A stretch of 64,000 nt of DNA, taken from positions 1 through 64,000 of the forward strand of contig CAJSYZ010000012.1 of NCBI GenBank assembly GCA_910574455.1, written 5' to 3'. The translations under genes were made by a program, and so were the position numbers. This DNA comes from Trichaptum fuscoviolaceum (Eukaryota; Basidiomycota; Agaricomycetes; Hymenochaetales; Trichaptaceae). The notes under the pieces are model-generated. The model saw only the letters and a list, made by a program, of their open reading frames with translations. It did not search any database and was not told the DNA's origin. Position 1 is the stretch's first letter. Every line of letters begins with the position of its first letter. This document shows positions 44,313-60,594 of the stretch, one piece after another.

Positions 44313-47300
44313 TTAGTGGGCATTGCCGACCTCCAAGTTATTTAACATATCCATCTGATGCCTTATGTTCTCTATCTCGGTAACGACCTCATCTATGCTC
44401 TTCCGATCAGCAGGATTTCTCACCCAACAGTTCTGTATGAGGTTCCAAACTTCGTCAGTTAGACCCCACTCTAAATTGTCTTGAGAGGGACGTGGTGGGC
44501 GACCATTGTTCGAGATAACCTCTTTCTCGGCCTGATATTTATTAAGGGGGTGGAAAGGGACCTCTTGAGAAAAGATCTGTCGGAACATCAGTAGGCTTCT
44601 AGTTCGAGAAGCATATGCGTAAAGGCGGACGGACCTCTATGCAAACACAAGCAAACGAATATATGTCAGACTGCGTGGTAAAGTCGTCTTGCTCTCCAGT
44701 CAACAGCTCCGGCGCATGCCATCGAGTTGCGTCGTCTACATTGCTATGAAGAGGCTCGTACATCTTCACAATACCAATATCTGTGATTTTTGGCTTCCCG
44801 TCCTCGTCAATCATGACATTCCCCTATGAATCATGTATATTAGCACCCCACTGCCGGAGAAAAAGGCCATCAAATTCCGAACCGCACGAAGATCACCATG
44901 AACAACGACGGGGTTAAAGTTGTGTAGGTATTGTAGACCCCGAGCAATGCCTAACATCTACGTCCTACGCTCAGCATGTCACTGAAGATGACTAAGTGTA
45001 TGACACACTTACCAACGAGGTTCGATCTCTTGGTGAGCGGGTCTTGATATATTTTGGAAGACTCCCATTTGCCATCCAGGGAAAGACCATCGCAGGAGGA
45101 AGACAGAAAATTTTATGTTCTACCACAGATGAAAAGCCCAAGAAGGTCAAGATATTCGAATGACGGAGCTGCTTCCACGTATGTGCTCTGGATGACAATG
45201 TCTATGTGATAACATCTATATTAGTGGTGCTAATCTTATTCTTATATTAATATGCACATACCTCGATAACTTGCCTGCCAACTTCCCATTCTGGTACACC
45301 ATATAAGCGTATCACCTTCAATGCAACCCAATGTCCTCCTTGAAGTCCTGAATGGACGTCTGAAGTCGCACCTGGAAGACTTAAAATTTGTCTCCGTATT
45401 TGTACGTCGCTCAAAGCCAGCTCAGATGGTATACGCGTTAGAGAAGAGATTAAGCCGTTGAGGTGTAGAGCATAGACTTCATCCAAAAGTTCTCCAAAAC
45501 CCCAGAGTAGTCTTCCCAAAGCTTGTCTGAGTTGATCCTCTCTAACGTAATCTATGTATCTAACGAAAGAAAACAAGCCATCAGTTGTTCGTCACTTGAG
45601 ATGACTATGATCCTTACAGCCATCTCTCCGTAGGACTGATGACGCCCATAACCGCTTCAAACAAGTCCAACGCTCCAAACTTTGCTATGAAGGATGCGTG
45701 ATAAACGTCTTTCCAACTTTCTTGTTCAGTTACAGTTGGTAGCGGCTGATTCGGAACATTAGCGTCATGGTGATCATTACCTTGCGTCAATTGCAACAGA
45801 TGGCGATTCTGGTCTTCAATGTATTGTCGGAAAGCAGACAATTTACTTCTCACTCTTCCGGGAAAGGCATTGATCGGAGTGAGGACGAAACGGGCGAACC
45901 TCGCGACTGGGCTAGGGTCTGGCCAATCACGACCATCTCTCATTGAGATATTCTCACTCGCGACGTAGTCATCGCGGCCAAGCACCCTGTATTATAATAT
46001 TCAGCCAAATCTATATCTAGTCACGCAGATACTCACCAGTATACAGTGCGTATAAAATGACGTCTTTCCTCCCTCCTCTTCAGCGGATCTGACTGTTTTC
46101 TGAACTTGGATAAGAACAGTCTAAGTTTTATGAAAGAAAGCTTAACACATAACACCTGGACAGTGAAAATGGCATAACAGGCAGATGCGATGATGTTGCC
46201 AGCAGCTGCAAACGGATAAAAAAACCAAACAAGAAGGGTCGAGAGTACGGTCCCCGTGCGTTTCGTCCAGAATGCCCAGCGTTTCTCCTGCTGTAGTCGA
46301 CAGAGGTACCACATAACCGCAAGAACAAGGCACAGTCCATGTATGAATGTGAACACATTCGTGATAACAGAAACAAATAAACGCTAGCGAAAGTTGAAAT
46401 ACTGTCAGTCAGTCCTATTTGTGAAAGTACGTTCACATACCTGTGATGAAACGTAAGTGAAAAGGTTCAGTCCGATCACGAAGGTAATAGCAGCTATGAT
46501 CAGGAAAACCAAAGGCGCTTTCTCCAGCCAAAGCTTAACCACGGAAGGTGTCTCCTCAGGCTCAAATCTACAAGAGGATGTAAGCGACGGTGAAGCAAAG
46601 AGATATAGTAATCGTACATCGTCGACTTTCTCCAAGTCAAACCAAGAAGACTGTTGATTCCAGATGAGACGCTGAAGACAAGCGATATGAACCAGAAAAG
46701 GTTCACTAGTCCGCCGAGAGTCGTTGTTGTGTCTTGAAAGGAGTATTGGAGGGTAGTCGCCGTAACGCTCGAAAAGAACGTCGCGATCGTTGTGATATAG
46801 ATGTAGCGGGTTGTCGCTCGCTCCTTGGATTCGCTATGGATGAACGGCAGCGCTGATGGATAGCGAGATAAGTATTGGGTTCTCGAGGGCAGTATTCACC
46901 CACATTTCTCTCTGAACGATCGAAGCTCAATAATAACATCGTTCATGGCTATCTCAAGATTGGGGATAAAGTCATCGAAGAGGTAATTGAGATGCGTTCG
47001 TGGCTTGCGAAATGCCTTCTGAGATCGTGTTTCTTGAAGGAAGGTTGCAGTCTGTCGTTCCGCATAGTTAATACAGCTGAGCGCTTCAAGCATACGGCTG
47101 CGAAGACATACAGCCAAGATATCGTGACAGTGTTTTACCGCCTCGAAGTAAAATGCATGCTTCTGGAAGTGTAGGCTATCGCGAAAAGCGGTAAAGCATG
47201 CTGAAAGCTCTCGCATTGAACGTCTCACGGGTTCCATTTCCTCTTTAAAGAGAGATTTGTCTTTAGCGATTATTATTTGGGAGAAAGAAGTCATACCATA

Positions 47301-48029
47301 TCGTGCGTCCCACGTCAGATCAACAACCGTCGAAACTGCAGTCAAGAACGTGGACAATTTTGATCGGAAAGCCTTCGAGGAATCAATCATCTTCTGACCT
47401 CCACCAACTTGCTTGTAGTGTTCTTCAAGATTGATGAACTAGAATCATGGTATGAGCAATGAGTTGGATAGAGAATAATATACTCCTGTATACTTCTTTC
47501 GTGAAAAAGTCAAAGCTGCTGAATTGAACGTTGGAACGAAGCAATTCAATAACTAAATAGAGCTCACCTTCTCAATTCGTCTAGTCTCGTTTTAAAGTCG
47601 CTCTTTGCTTCCGGCCATGATTTTCCGCCTATCGCATTCAATGCCTTAAACATTTACTTTTGATGGAACCGAAACAGACAACGCACCATTCTCAGAACCA
47701 TCGTCCTTTGGCATCGTGTTCTTGACCAAGACTTCCATTGAGCTTTGCAGTCCTTGAACGGTCGTCAGGAGGTTCTCGAGTAGAACGTATGTTGATCGTG
47801 CAGATGCTATGCAGGTTTCAAAGTCCTCCAACGTTCATAAATATTGATTGTCACATACCATCTGCAGCGGCTACGTCACTAGAACCGACATTCGATTCTG
47901 ATCCTTCGATTGATTTGGTCGATGTATCACCCGTAGCTGACAAAATCGAGTTCAGTTGGTCGAGCACTGTGATTATAGTTAAGTCGTTTGCAAACTGAAG
48001 CGCAGCAATCTGGTGAACTTACCTGACAT
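44313..48029 (-). CDS. Multi-pass membrane protein with C-terminal kinase domain (DIG variant), copy 1
   Basis: A gene of roughly 15 or more exons; the first is only 7 nt (ATGTCAG, 48029-48023). The N-terminal ~300 residues are helical (STYVLLENLLTTVQGLQSSM, SKAFRSKLSTFLTAVSTVVD). The middle has about six hydrophobic segments (TTIATFFSSVTATTLQ, LFWFISLVFSVSSGI, VFLIIAAITFVIGLNLFTYV, LVLAVMWYLC, LLVWFFYPFAAAG, ACYAIFTVQVLCV). The kinase has VALKVI (ATP Lys), RHSNILTFLGF, VVHGDLR then GN (catalytic Asp and Asn), ITDIGI (metal Asp, with Ile for the usual Phe of DFG), RWHAPELLTGEQ, SDIYSFACVCIE and LIQNCWVRNPADRKSIDEVV. K, D, N and D are all kept, so activity is plausible. The orientation suggests a receptor-like membrane kinase; the ligand is unknown. 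The near-twin is at 60595. Confidence 0.85.
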
Positions 48030-48440
48030 GATCTTCTGTGTACTTCCAGCCAAGTGAGCGACCAGTGAGCTATTATGATGGCAAGAGGAAAAGACGCATT
48101 CGCGCTAGTCTCAACCAGTTATTGTACTTGCCCATCAGAAAAGAAACAACGAGCGGCGAACTCAGCAACTTGAACCGAAGTCACCGAACAATACAATGGG
48201 TGCCGTAAGTATTTGGCATCAAACAGGCACTGCTGATACGATGACAATAAGAAGTTTCCATTGATTTGTGATGAGTTAATACTAGATATTGCTAATCGTA
48301 GGGTGGATGGGAAGGGTGGCCCGGGATGGGTTTGTGATAAGACCTCGCAGAAGATGCGCATTGTGTAGTGCACAAACCGTGAGAATAGTTTAACTCGGAG
48401 ACCGGGATCATCATGATTGGTTCCTATAATAAGGAGTATA
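48030..48440 (-). repeat. Upstream part of the inverted duplication (arm 1)
   Basis: The stretch before the kinase ATG, read on the minus strand, matches 60220-60594 on the plus strand: CACCCTTCCCATCCACCCTA, CAAATCAATGGAA, TTGTCATCGTATCAGC, TTCTGATGGGCAAGTACAA. The duplication therefore includes the promoter. Confidence 0.75.
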
Positions 48441-49074
48441 TTACCACGGTCTCTGCGACCAGTCAGGAGGAGCGTCACGCGTTAAGTCGCGTCGCGTCTC
48501 TTCATCATCGACCACAACAACAAGGGCGATTGAGTCTCACAATAGTGTAAGTAAAACCTCGAATTCTCTTCCGCAAGATCTCACCAAGCCGCTGTAGCTT
48601 CTCATATCTTGCTGCTACACTGCCATTTAGTTGCTTCGGACGAGGCCTTTTTCGTGTCACCCGAATGATCGCTACATAACTCGAACTCGGACAACATCGT
48701 GCCACTGGAAAAGCGGTCATAGTCTCTGAATACCTATTGTTGCATAATCTTTGGATCTCTAATTCGGATGACGAGTGGGAACAGGTAAGTACATTCATGC
48801 ACACTTCATTGGCCTGGGGGTGCAAGATTTTCGAGTGACCTCGTACTGAGTGACCCCTTTTATAAGCTTGCTGAGACTTCTCCTCGTCAGATCCGGTCAA
48901 GATTTTCGCCTTCCCTCGAGCGTGGGGCTGGCTAATTGCCACGTCGGCAGCCCCAAGTTACTCTTGAGCAAAGAGTTTTCCATCGAGCTCTGCGTAACTC
49001 CTTCTGCTAGACTTTCCATTCTAGAGTTTCATCAAAGCTTCCATCTTCGTGGAAGCCTTTCTCTCCAGTTGTCA
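48441..49074. other. No strongly supported gene
   Basis: A minus-strand frame of 145 codons (48505-48942) overlaps plus-strand splice-like signals (GAACAGGTAAGTA at 48780). No domain was recognised on either strand. Confidence 0.4.
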
Positions 49075-52000
49075 ATGTCAGACGGCCGCGTTCAGAAGAG
49101 TGAGTTCCGGGTATCATTAGCTGGCCTGTCTTATATTTTATTTGACCATTTCTCCCTGCTTCAGTCACGTTCACTCGGATGCTTTTTTCTAACCTCCACG
49201 CACTAGCTTCTTCGTACTACGTTCGAGGCTCATTAACTTTTCTCTTCCCCGACGAGGGTGAGTATATCAGTGTTGATAGCACACGTGAGGCCTCACATGA
49301 GGCCTCACAATTTGTGAGGCCTCACATCTCGCTTACTCGCTAGACCAAACATATGCTTTTAGAGTGTAAACTTCTCACGGTTAAGGAAAGATGCTTAATA
49401 AACGCTATATAAGGCTAAATATGTTAATTAGTTACAAGACTTAATAGTGTAGTGGTTAAGGTGTTGAAAACTTCTGCTGAGGCACCCGGTTCAAGTCTGA
49501 GGACGAACCATTTATTTCAACTCTTTAATTGCTAACTTGCTAAGCCTTTGTGTATTAAACTACGAGTTTCACCTGTTAATAAAATTGCACCACCTTTGTA
49601 ATGTCATAATTGGTTTTAATGTTTACGCACTTGGTTTCAATGCTCACGTACTTACTTTTAATGCTCACGTACGTTTTTTTGCTTTCGCAGAAGCTTTCGT
49701 CTTTACAGTAATTACATTTCAAAGCTCGGAAAGAACATAATGAATGAAGACACAAGGCATACTGGTACTACTAGTAGTACATCATAATGTCTGTTAATCA
49801 ATGTGCATATATATCAGCTAATCTCTCATTCTCCTCATCATTTAATCCTTCAGCCATTTCTTGGATTTCCATCTCATCCATCAATTCCTTCTTGTCCTTC
49901 TCCAAAGCTGTTCTCCAGAAGGGATTGGAGAAATTGAAAAGACTATGAAGGGGAATTTTGGCCATGTTTTGAGCTGGAATAGCTGCCAAAATCTCCAAAT
50001 GGTCTTCATCTGTGAAATTTGCAATAATCTGCCGAAGGGAAGTAACTGGTTGATTTTCTGCTTCAGAGGATAACTCATCTGAAGCAGATCCTGCAGAGGC
50101 ACCAGCTTCTCCAGTCTCCTCGGTCTGCATTTCCTCCTGCTTCCTCTGTTTAACAGCATTGATATACTGTGTCGACCTGTACTTTCTTGTACCCATTTGA
50201 GCTTCTTCCTCCTGCAAATGAATCTTCAGCTCTGCTAGAGAAGCAAGATTCTTGGCTGATAGACGGGTCCTCTTCTTTGTTAGAATATCGCCAAAGGAGC
50301 TGAATAAACGCTCGCAGGATGCAGAGTTGGTGCAGACTGAGAAGATACGCATAGCCATTTTCACTAGTGTGGCATTTTGTGAACTATCAGGAAATGATAG
50401 TCCACTCCAGAGCTCATGCATATTAAGATCATTGCCCTATAAGATACAGATTAGCTAGATAATATAGCATAGAAAATGAAGATACCTGGAAGCTGGCCTG
50501 CAACTGTGCTGCTTGTGTCAAAGACTGGAATTCATTGAATATCCCCTTATTAGAGAGATAATCCTTTAAATCAACAAGCAAATCCGGTGGAGGAGGTCGA
50601 CTAGAGAACCGGGTCCATAGCTTGGCAAAGATATTATAAATACCATTGAAGGTGACTTGTTGGATATTTGCAAATATCTGAGTCTTGATGAGTGGATTGA
50701 GAATAACTGCAGCAATATAGATTGGCTGATCCGCTTTCTCCCAACGGCGACTGATGCTTGAGAGTAGTGCTTCCTTGACCAGCACACTCTCCTGATCAAC
50801 TAGCAGACTGTACTCATAGTGCAATGCTCCAAGTACTATTAGTACCTGATCAAGGCGACAATGAGTAGTCTGTAGTACATTTGCAGCAATTGCCAAAGGC
50901 CGCAAATGTTGGATCATTCTGTTAAAATATTAGTAGTCTGATACAACTACAGAGTGTAGATTAACATACATTGTTATGTTCTTCCAGAACTGATCACTAA
51001 GAATGATAGCTATCATTCCTTCTGACTTCTGGCGAGCCTTAGTATCACCAAGAGACTGGATTTTCTCTAAGTGTACTGGATTGTTGACAAGAGATAGCAG
51101 TGAATATCGCAGTTGAGCAAGACGTTGATAGGCAAGATAATGTGCTGTCCACCGAGTAAGAACTGGACGTATGACAGCAAGAGCTTGATTGCCAGATGCT
51201 GACTGGATATTGTGAAGTAATGCAAGAATGTATGATTTGCCACGTAACCATGTGATAAGTTCTGATGCATGTTCTTGTGACTGCAGAAGACCTGAATCCT
51301 TTGCTTTGAAGTAGTCTGAGACAATAAGATTGATCTAAAGTAGAAATTAGCTAAATGACAATAACTAATAGTAGAGATCATACCTGATGTGCCCAACAAT
51401 CAGGAACAATCATTTCAACGGACTTGAGTTGACAAAGTTGACGAGCCTTTCTGGACTCGCCTGATGCATCAGTTGTCCATGCAACAACCAATGCACCATA
51501 AGATTTCAGTTGAGCAACAACATCTTCAGCATATTGTAGAAGATTCTCTGCTGTCTTGCGCTCTGCAGAAGTGTCAATGACTTTGACACAAAATATCTAG
51601 AGTATAATTAGTATTTATTAAATAAGAGAGATTTAAAAGTCTTGCCTGTGATGTTGTTGTTGCAAGAAATGCAATATAATGACGGTTATTGGCTCCAGTC
51701 CATCCATCCGACTGCAGTGTAACCATTTGACCTTGCAGATTTGTAATAGCACGACTGCGCCAATACTCAAGTTCTTGAGGTAGAATATGTTGAGTTATTG
51801 TTGAACGAGAGGGTGGTGTTGCCTCAGGAATAAACTCTGCGCAGAACCTCCGCCACCTGGGATGCTCTGCATAGTTGAGTGGGAGATTTCCATCAGCAAT
51901 AATACGAATGAGATGTGTGTTGAAGAGATTCTGCCTGTCTAGTGACCATGGCATGGGCAGAGTAAGCTGTCCTTGACTAGCAACCTGTGAAGCATGTCTT

Positions 52001-53366
52001 GAAATTGAGGACGCTCTTGATGGTGCATGTGATGCGCTCTCAGATGGTCCAGGGCCACTGATAGTACTCCCTTGCTCATTAAAGGCAAAAGCAGAAGCAC
52101 TAGGCGAGCCTGGTTGCGTAAGAGGATCTTGAATTATGTGATGAGCAGAAGTTGCTAACAAAAGAAATTTGAGATATAAATTTCTATTATATTCTTAAAC
52201 AAATAACACATACCAGACTTTGAGTGATGTCTCTTGTCAGAATACTCCAATTTGGCATGCTCTTTGACATTAGCTGGCTGGTAAGGACAAAGTTGAAGAT
52301 GTTGCAGCATAGACTCCGGACGTCCAGATAGCCAGCCAACTGTTTCCTTCGGTTTACCAGAGATCTGCCATACTTATAGAAAATGTCAGTAATACTACAA
52401 CATCAACAGATGTTGAAATACTTACACTGTAACCGGAGTTCTTCTATTGTTGTTATAGATACATTAGGATTCTGCATTTGCAGATTATGCTCCTTCTGTT
52501 GAAGATCAAGCAAGTTAGCTGAAAAACAAGCAGAACAATACACCTTTCTCTGTCTCATTCCAGGGGCATATGCCTCAGCAACCTTTGAACGAGCATTGTA
52601 CAATGGATGCTCAATGAAGAATTCACTGTACCAAGCAGACTTGGGTGGCATGTCTAAATTATGTCTAACTTCAGTTTTAGCAGAAAGTATCAGTTTAAGT
52701 AAGACTTACTAGTGGAATCAGAGTGCAGTGCAGTACTGGATAGCAGAATGCAATTACTATGATTCCTTATATACACAAAAACATGCCTGAAGCACACCAT
52801 TACAGCATGTTAAAAGAGAAGCATTAATGTGTTCATAACTTGCTGGAAACATGCTTAGAACATGCTTAAAACATGCTTAAAACATGCTTAAAGCTTCTTG
52901 ATTTAATATCTAAACATCTCTGAACAATTTCGGAGTAATAAGAATGAGTTTGTGTATAGAGAAAGCACCTAAATCTCATGTTTTGATTGCATCTATAGCT
53001 TGATGAAGTGTCATTCCGAAGATTTAGCTATCGTGGGAAAATCAATGTTACCCCATCAGGACGTAGCTTACAGTTTCCTTTGGATCCGGGTGGACCCACA
53101 TAAGACCCTTAGCACACAGCGGTTTGTGAGGCCTCACAGTGATTTGTGAGGCCTCACCGTGAGGCCTCACAATTGTGAGTTGTGAGGCCTCACAAACCGC
53201 TGTGTGCTATCAACACTGGAGTATATGCTGCTTTCCTTTCTAAATTTATTTACTTATGTAATACTGATTACCTACATCAGGAGTTTTCGGCGGGCGTTTG
53301 TCCCGGAACGATGCTTTTACACCGACAACGACGACAAGATTTGACACGATCTATCGTCAAGATTGA
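49075..53366 (+). CDS. Possible small gene whose second intron holds the hAT element
   Basis: Three candidate exons join in frame: 49075-49099 (MSDGRVQK), 49207-49257 (SSYYVRGSLTFLFPDE) and 53281-53366 (VFGGRLSRNDAFTPTTTTRF, then a stop), giving 53 residues. The first intron (107 bp) has GTGAGT and CACTAG ends. The second would be a 64-bp GTGAGTATAT...ACATCAG intron if the hAT element and one target copy are removed. With the insertion it exceeds 4 kb. The protein matches nothing I know. The open-frame support is thin, so the exons could belong to a longer unrecognised transcript or a 5' leader. Confidence 0.35.
49260..49267. repeat. hAT target-site duplication, left
   Basis: GAGTATAT immediately before the left terminal repeat; the identical octamer follows the right end at 53219-53226. 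Confidence 0.9.
49284..49336. repeat. Left subterminal palindromes of the hAT element
   Basis: GTGAGGCCTCACATGAGGCC and TTGTGAGGCCTCACA give three TGAGGCCTCA palindromes next to the left terminal repeat. In hAT elements subterminal repeats are transposase binding sites, which is the likely role here. Confidence 0.75.
49444..49505 (+). ncRNA. tRNA-like A/B box pair inside the hAT element
   Basis: TAGTGTAGTGGTTAAGG and GGTTCAAGTCT stand at tRNA-like spacing, similar to 26066-26150. The stems do not fold into a convincing tRNA. It may be a decayed tRNA, a SINE fragment or chance. Confidence 0.25.
49798..52651 (-). CDS. hAT transposase
   Basis: About eight minus-strand exons, start ATG 52651 (MPPKSAWYSEFFIEHPLYNA). 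A BED-like zinc finger is split by the first intron: CSAC in exon 1 and MLQHLQLC in exon 2. The RNase H-like core begins with VTLQSDGWTGANNRHYIAF (first acidic residue) and TTDASGESRKA (likely second), followed by SYILALLHNIQSASGNQALA and RPVLTRWTAHY. The C-terminal exon (50421-49798) has the hAT dimerisation block, SASCERLFSSFGDILTKKRT and LASLAELKIHL, and ends in an acidic tail. Introns are short GT-AG and I saw no stop that splicing would leave. The transposase cuts at the terminal repeats in the nucleus. It may be functional. Confidence 0.88.
53125..53201. repeat. Right subterminal palindromes of the hAT element
   Basis: Four GTGAGGCCTCAC palindromes in 77 bp, plus an AGCGGTTTGTGAG / CTCACAAACCGCT inverted pair that folds the whole block into one hairpin ending in the terminal repeat. 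Confidence 0.8.
53219..53226. repeat. hAT target-site duplication, right
   Basis: GAGTATAT directly after the right terminal repeat, identical to 49260-49267. Confidence 0.9.
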
Positions 53367-53993
53367 AGCAAAAATATACGTGCTACAGCTGGAATATCTA
53401 CAGAATGCCAGCTGGGTAGGTTAAATAGTTATTAATGCAAACTCCATCTGATTCTACACATACACAGATTTGCTTGTAATGACTATTGTTGAAGTTGTCA
53501 ATCCCTCAAGCCTTCGATAGGTCTCTAAATCTCGCTATGCTAGCACATGTGCAGTCTTTAACGGGTGACGAGGGGTTCTAATCCTGGTGCATCTCTTATC
53601 TTTTCCGCATGGAGTCAAGCAAACAACCGAAGTTGATGTCTGAGTTGACTAATTTACCCACGTTGATTGGATGATACAAGTACGTGACGTCAACAGAAAC
53701 TTCGGGCTGAACGAACAACTCAACCAAGTCTCAAGTGTCTTCAGGATCGAACTTCTTTTGAATACCGCGCGCTGCGCTGCGCAGCTGCTTACCTTAGGAT
53801 TCAAGACTTTGGTAGTGCTTAAGCGAACGGCATAGGATCAAAGGCCTCGCGTCGCTCGGCTGGCGTTGCAGAGTAACTCAGACACGTAAGTGATTTGCTC
53901 CTACTTCAACTACTTTGCCTCGGAAGCTAATAGTCACTTACACTCGTCTTCAGCTGGACCTCAGTTCTCTGAACACTGAGGAACTATCCGTAA
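53367..53993. other. Upstream region of the ABC transporter gene
   Basis: No gene is seen. A GC-rich self-complementary stretch GCGCGCTGCGCTGCGCAGC lies at about 53766-53784, and a B-box-like GGTTCTAATCC at 53574-53584 without a matching A box. Confidence 0.4.
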
Positions 53994-60012
<6,019 letters not shown>

Positions 60013-60594
60013 ATTATCCACAATGTAGGCTGAACTTTAGAACATGATTTGACGAAATGGGAAGTCAGAACCGTCACGACATGAATCTGGTCTCAGGGAG
60101 CGAAAGTCTTGATTTTTCTATGCAGGTATACATACTGCAAATTGTGGTGAGACCTAAATAATCCTATAACGGTCGACGATAATGTCAAGCTTAGTTGAAG
60201 ATAGACCGTAGCGGCTGCTAATTCAAGTTTCGTGGCGGGGATGTGAATGTTCTCACGGGTCGAGTACACAGGAATCCTTGCGAGGTCTCAGGCTTACAAT
60301 TTTATCACGCATCCATTCACCCTTCCCATCCACCCTACTCTCAGTCTAGAGGGACTCAATAATTTACAAATCAATGGAATTTTATTGTCATCGTATCAGC
60401 TGCCTGTTTGATACCAAAGACTTACGGCATCCATTCTATTGTTCGGTAACTTCGGTTGCTGAGTTCGCCACTGGTTGTTTTTTTTTCTGATGGGCAAGTA
60501 CAACAACTGGATGAGACTAGCGCGAATGCGTCTTTTCCTCCTTCCATCGTAATAGTCCACCGGTCGCTCACGCGCTGCAAGTACACAGAGGATC
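60013..60594. repeat. Intergenic; from ~60220 upstream part of the inverted duplication (arm 2)
   Basis: 60013-60220 holds nothing I can name. From about 60220 to 60594 the sequence mirrors 48030-48440 in inverted orientation and precedes the second kinase gene. Confidence 0.7.

Larger units (their letters stand above)
49268..53218 (-). mobile_element. hAT-superfamily DNA transposon, complete
   Basis: 3,951 bp bounded by terminal inverted repeats CAGTGTTGATAGCACAC (left) and its complement GTGTGCTATCAACACTG (right), flanked by the 8-bp duplication GAGTATAT. An 8-bp target duplication with CAG-type ends is diagnostic of hAT elements. Subterminal palindromes TGAGGCCTCA cluster at both ends (three left within ~60 bp, four right). 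Inside are ATGCTCACGTAC repeats (49640-49675) and four AACATGCTTA units (52850-52890). The one gene is the transposase on the minus strand. Perfect target duplication and matching ends suggest a fairly recent insertion. Confidence 0.93.

Noticed and set aside
44313..48029. Calling the kinase a pseudokinase because of the DIG and HGD changes
   Set aside because: The ATP-binding Lys, catalytic Asp, Asn and metal-binding Asp are all present, so loss of activity is not supported.
48505..48942. 145-codon minus-strand frame
   Set aside because: No domain, Cys/Arg-rich and improbable; overlaps the region just outside the duplicated kinase promoter.
53182..53424. 80-codon plus-strand frame
   Set aside because: Starts inside the hAT right end and crosses the terminal repeat and target duplication.
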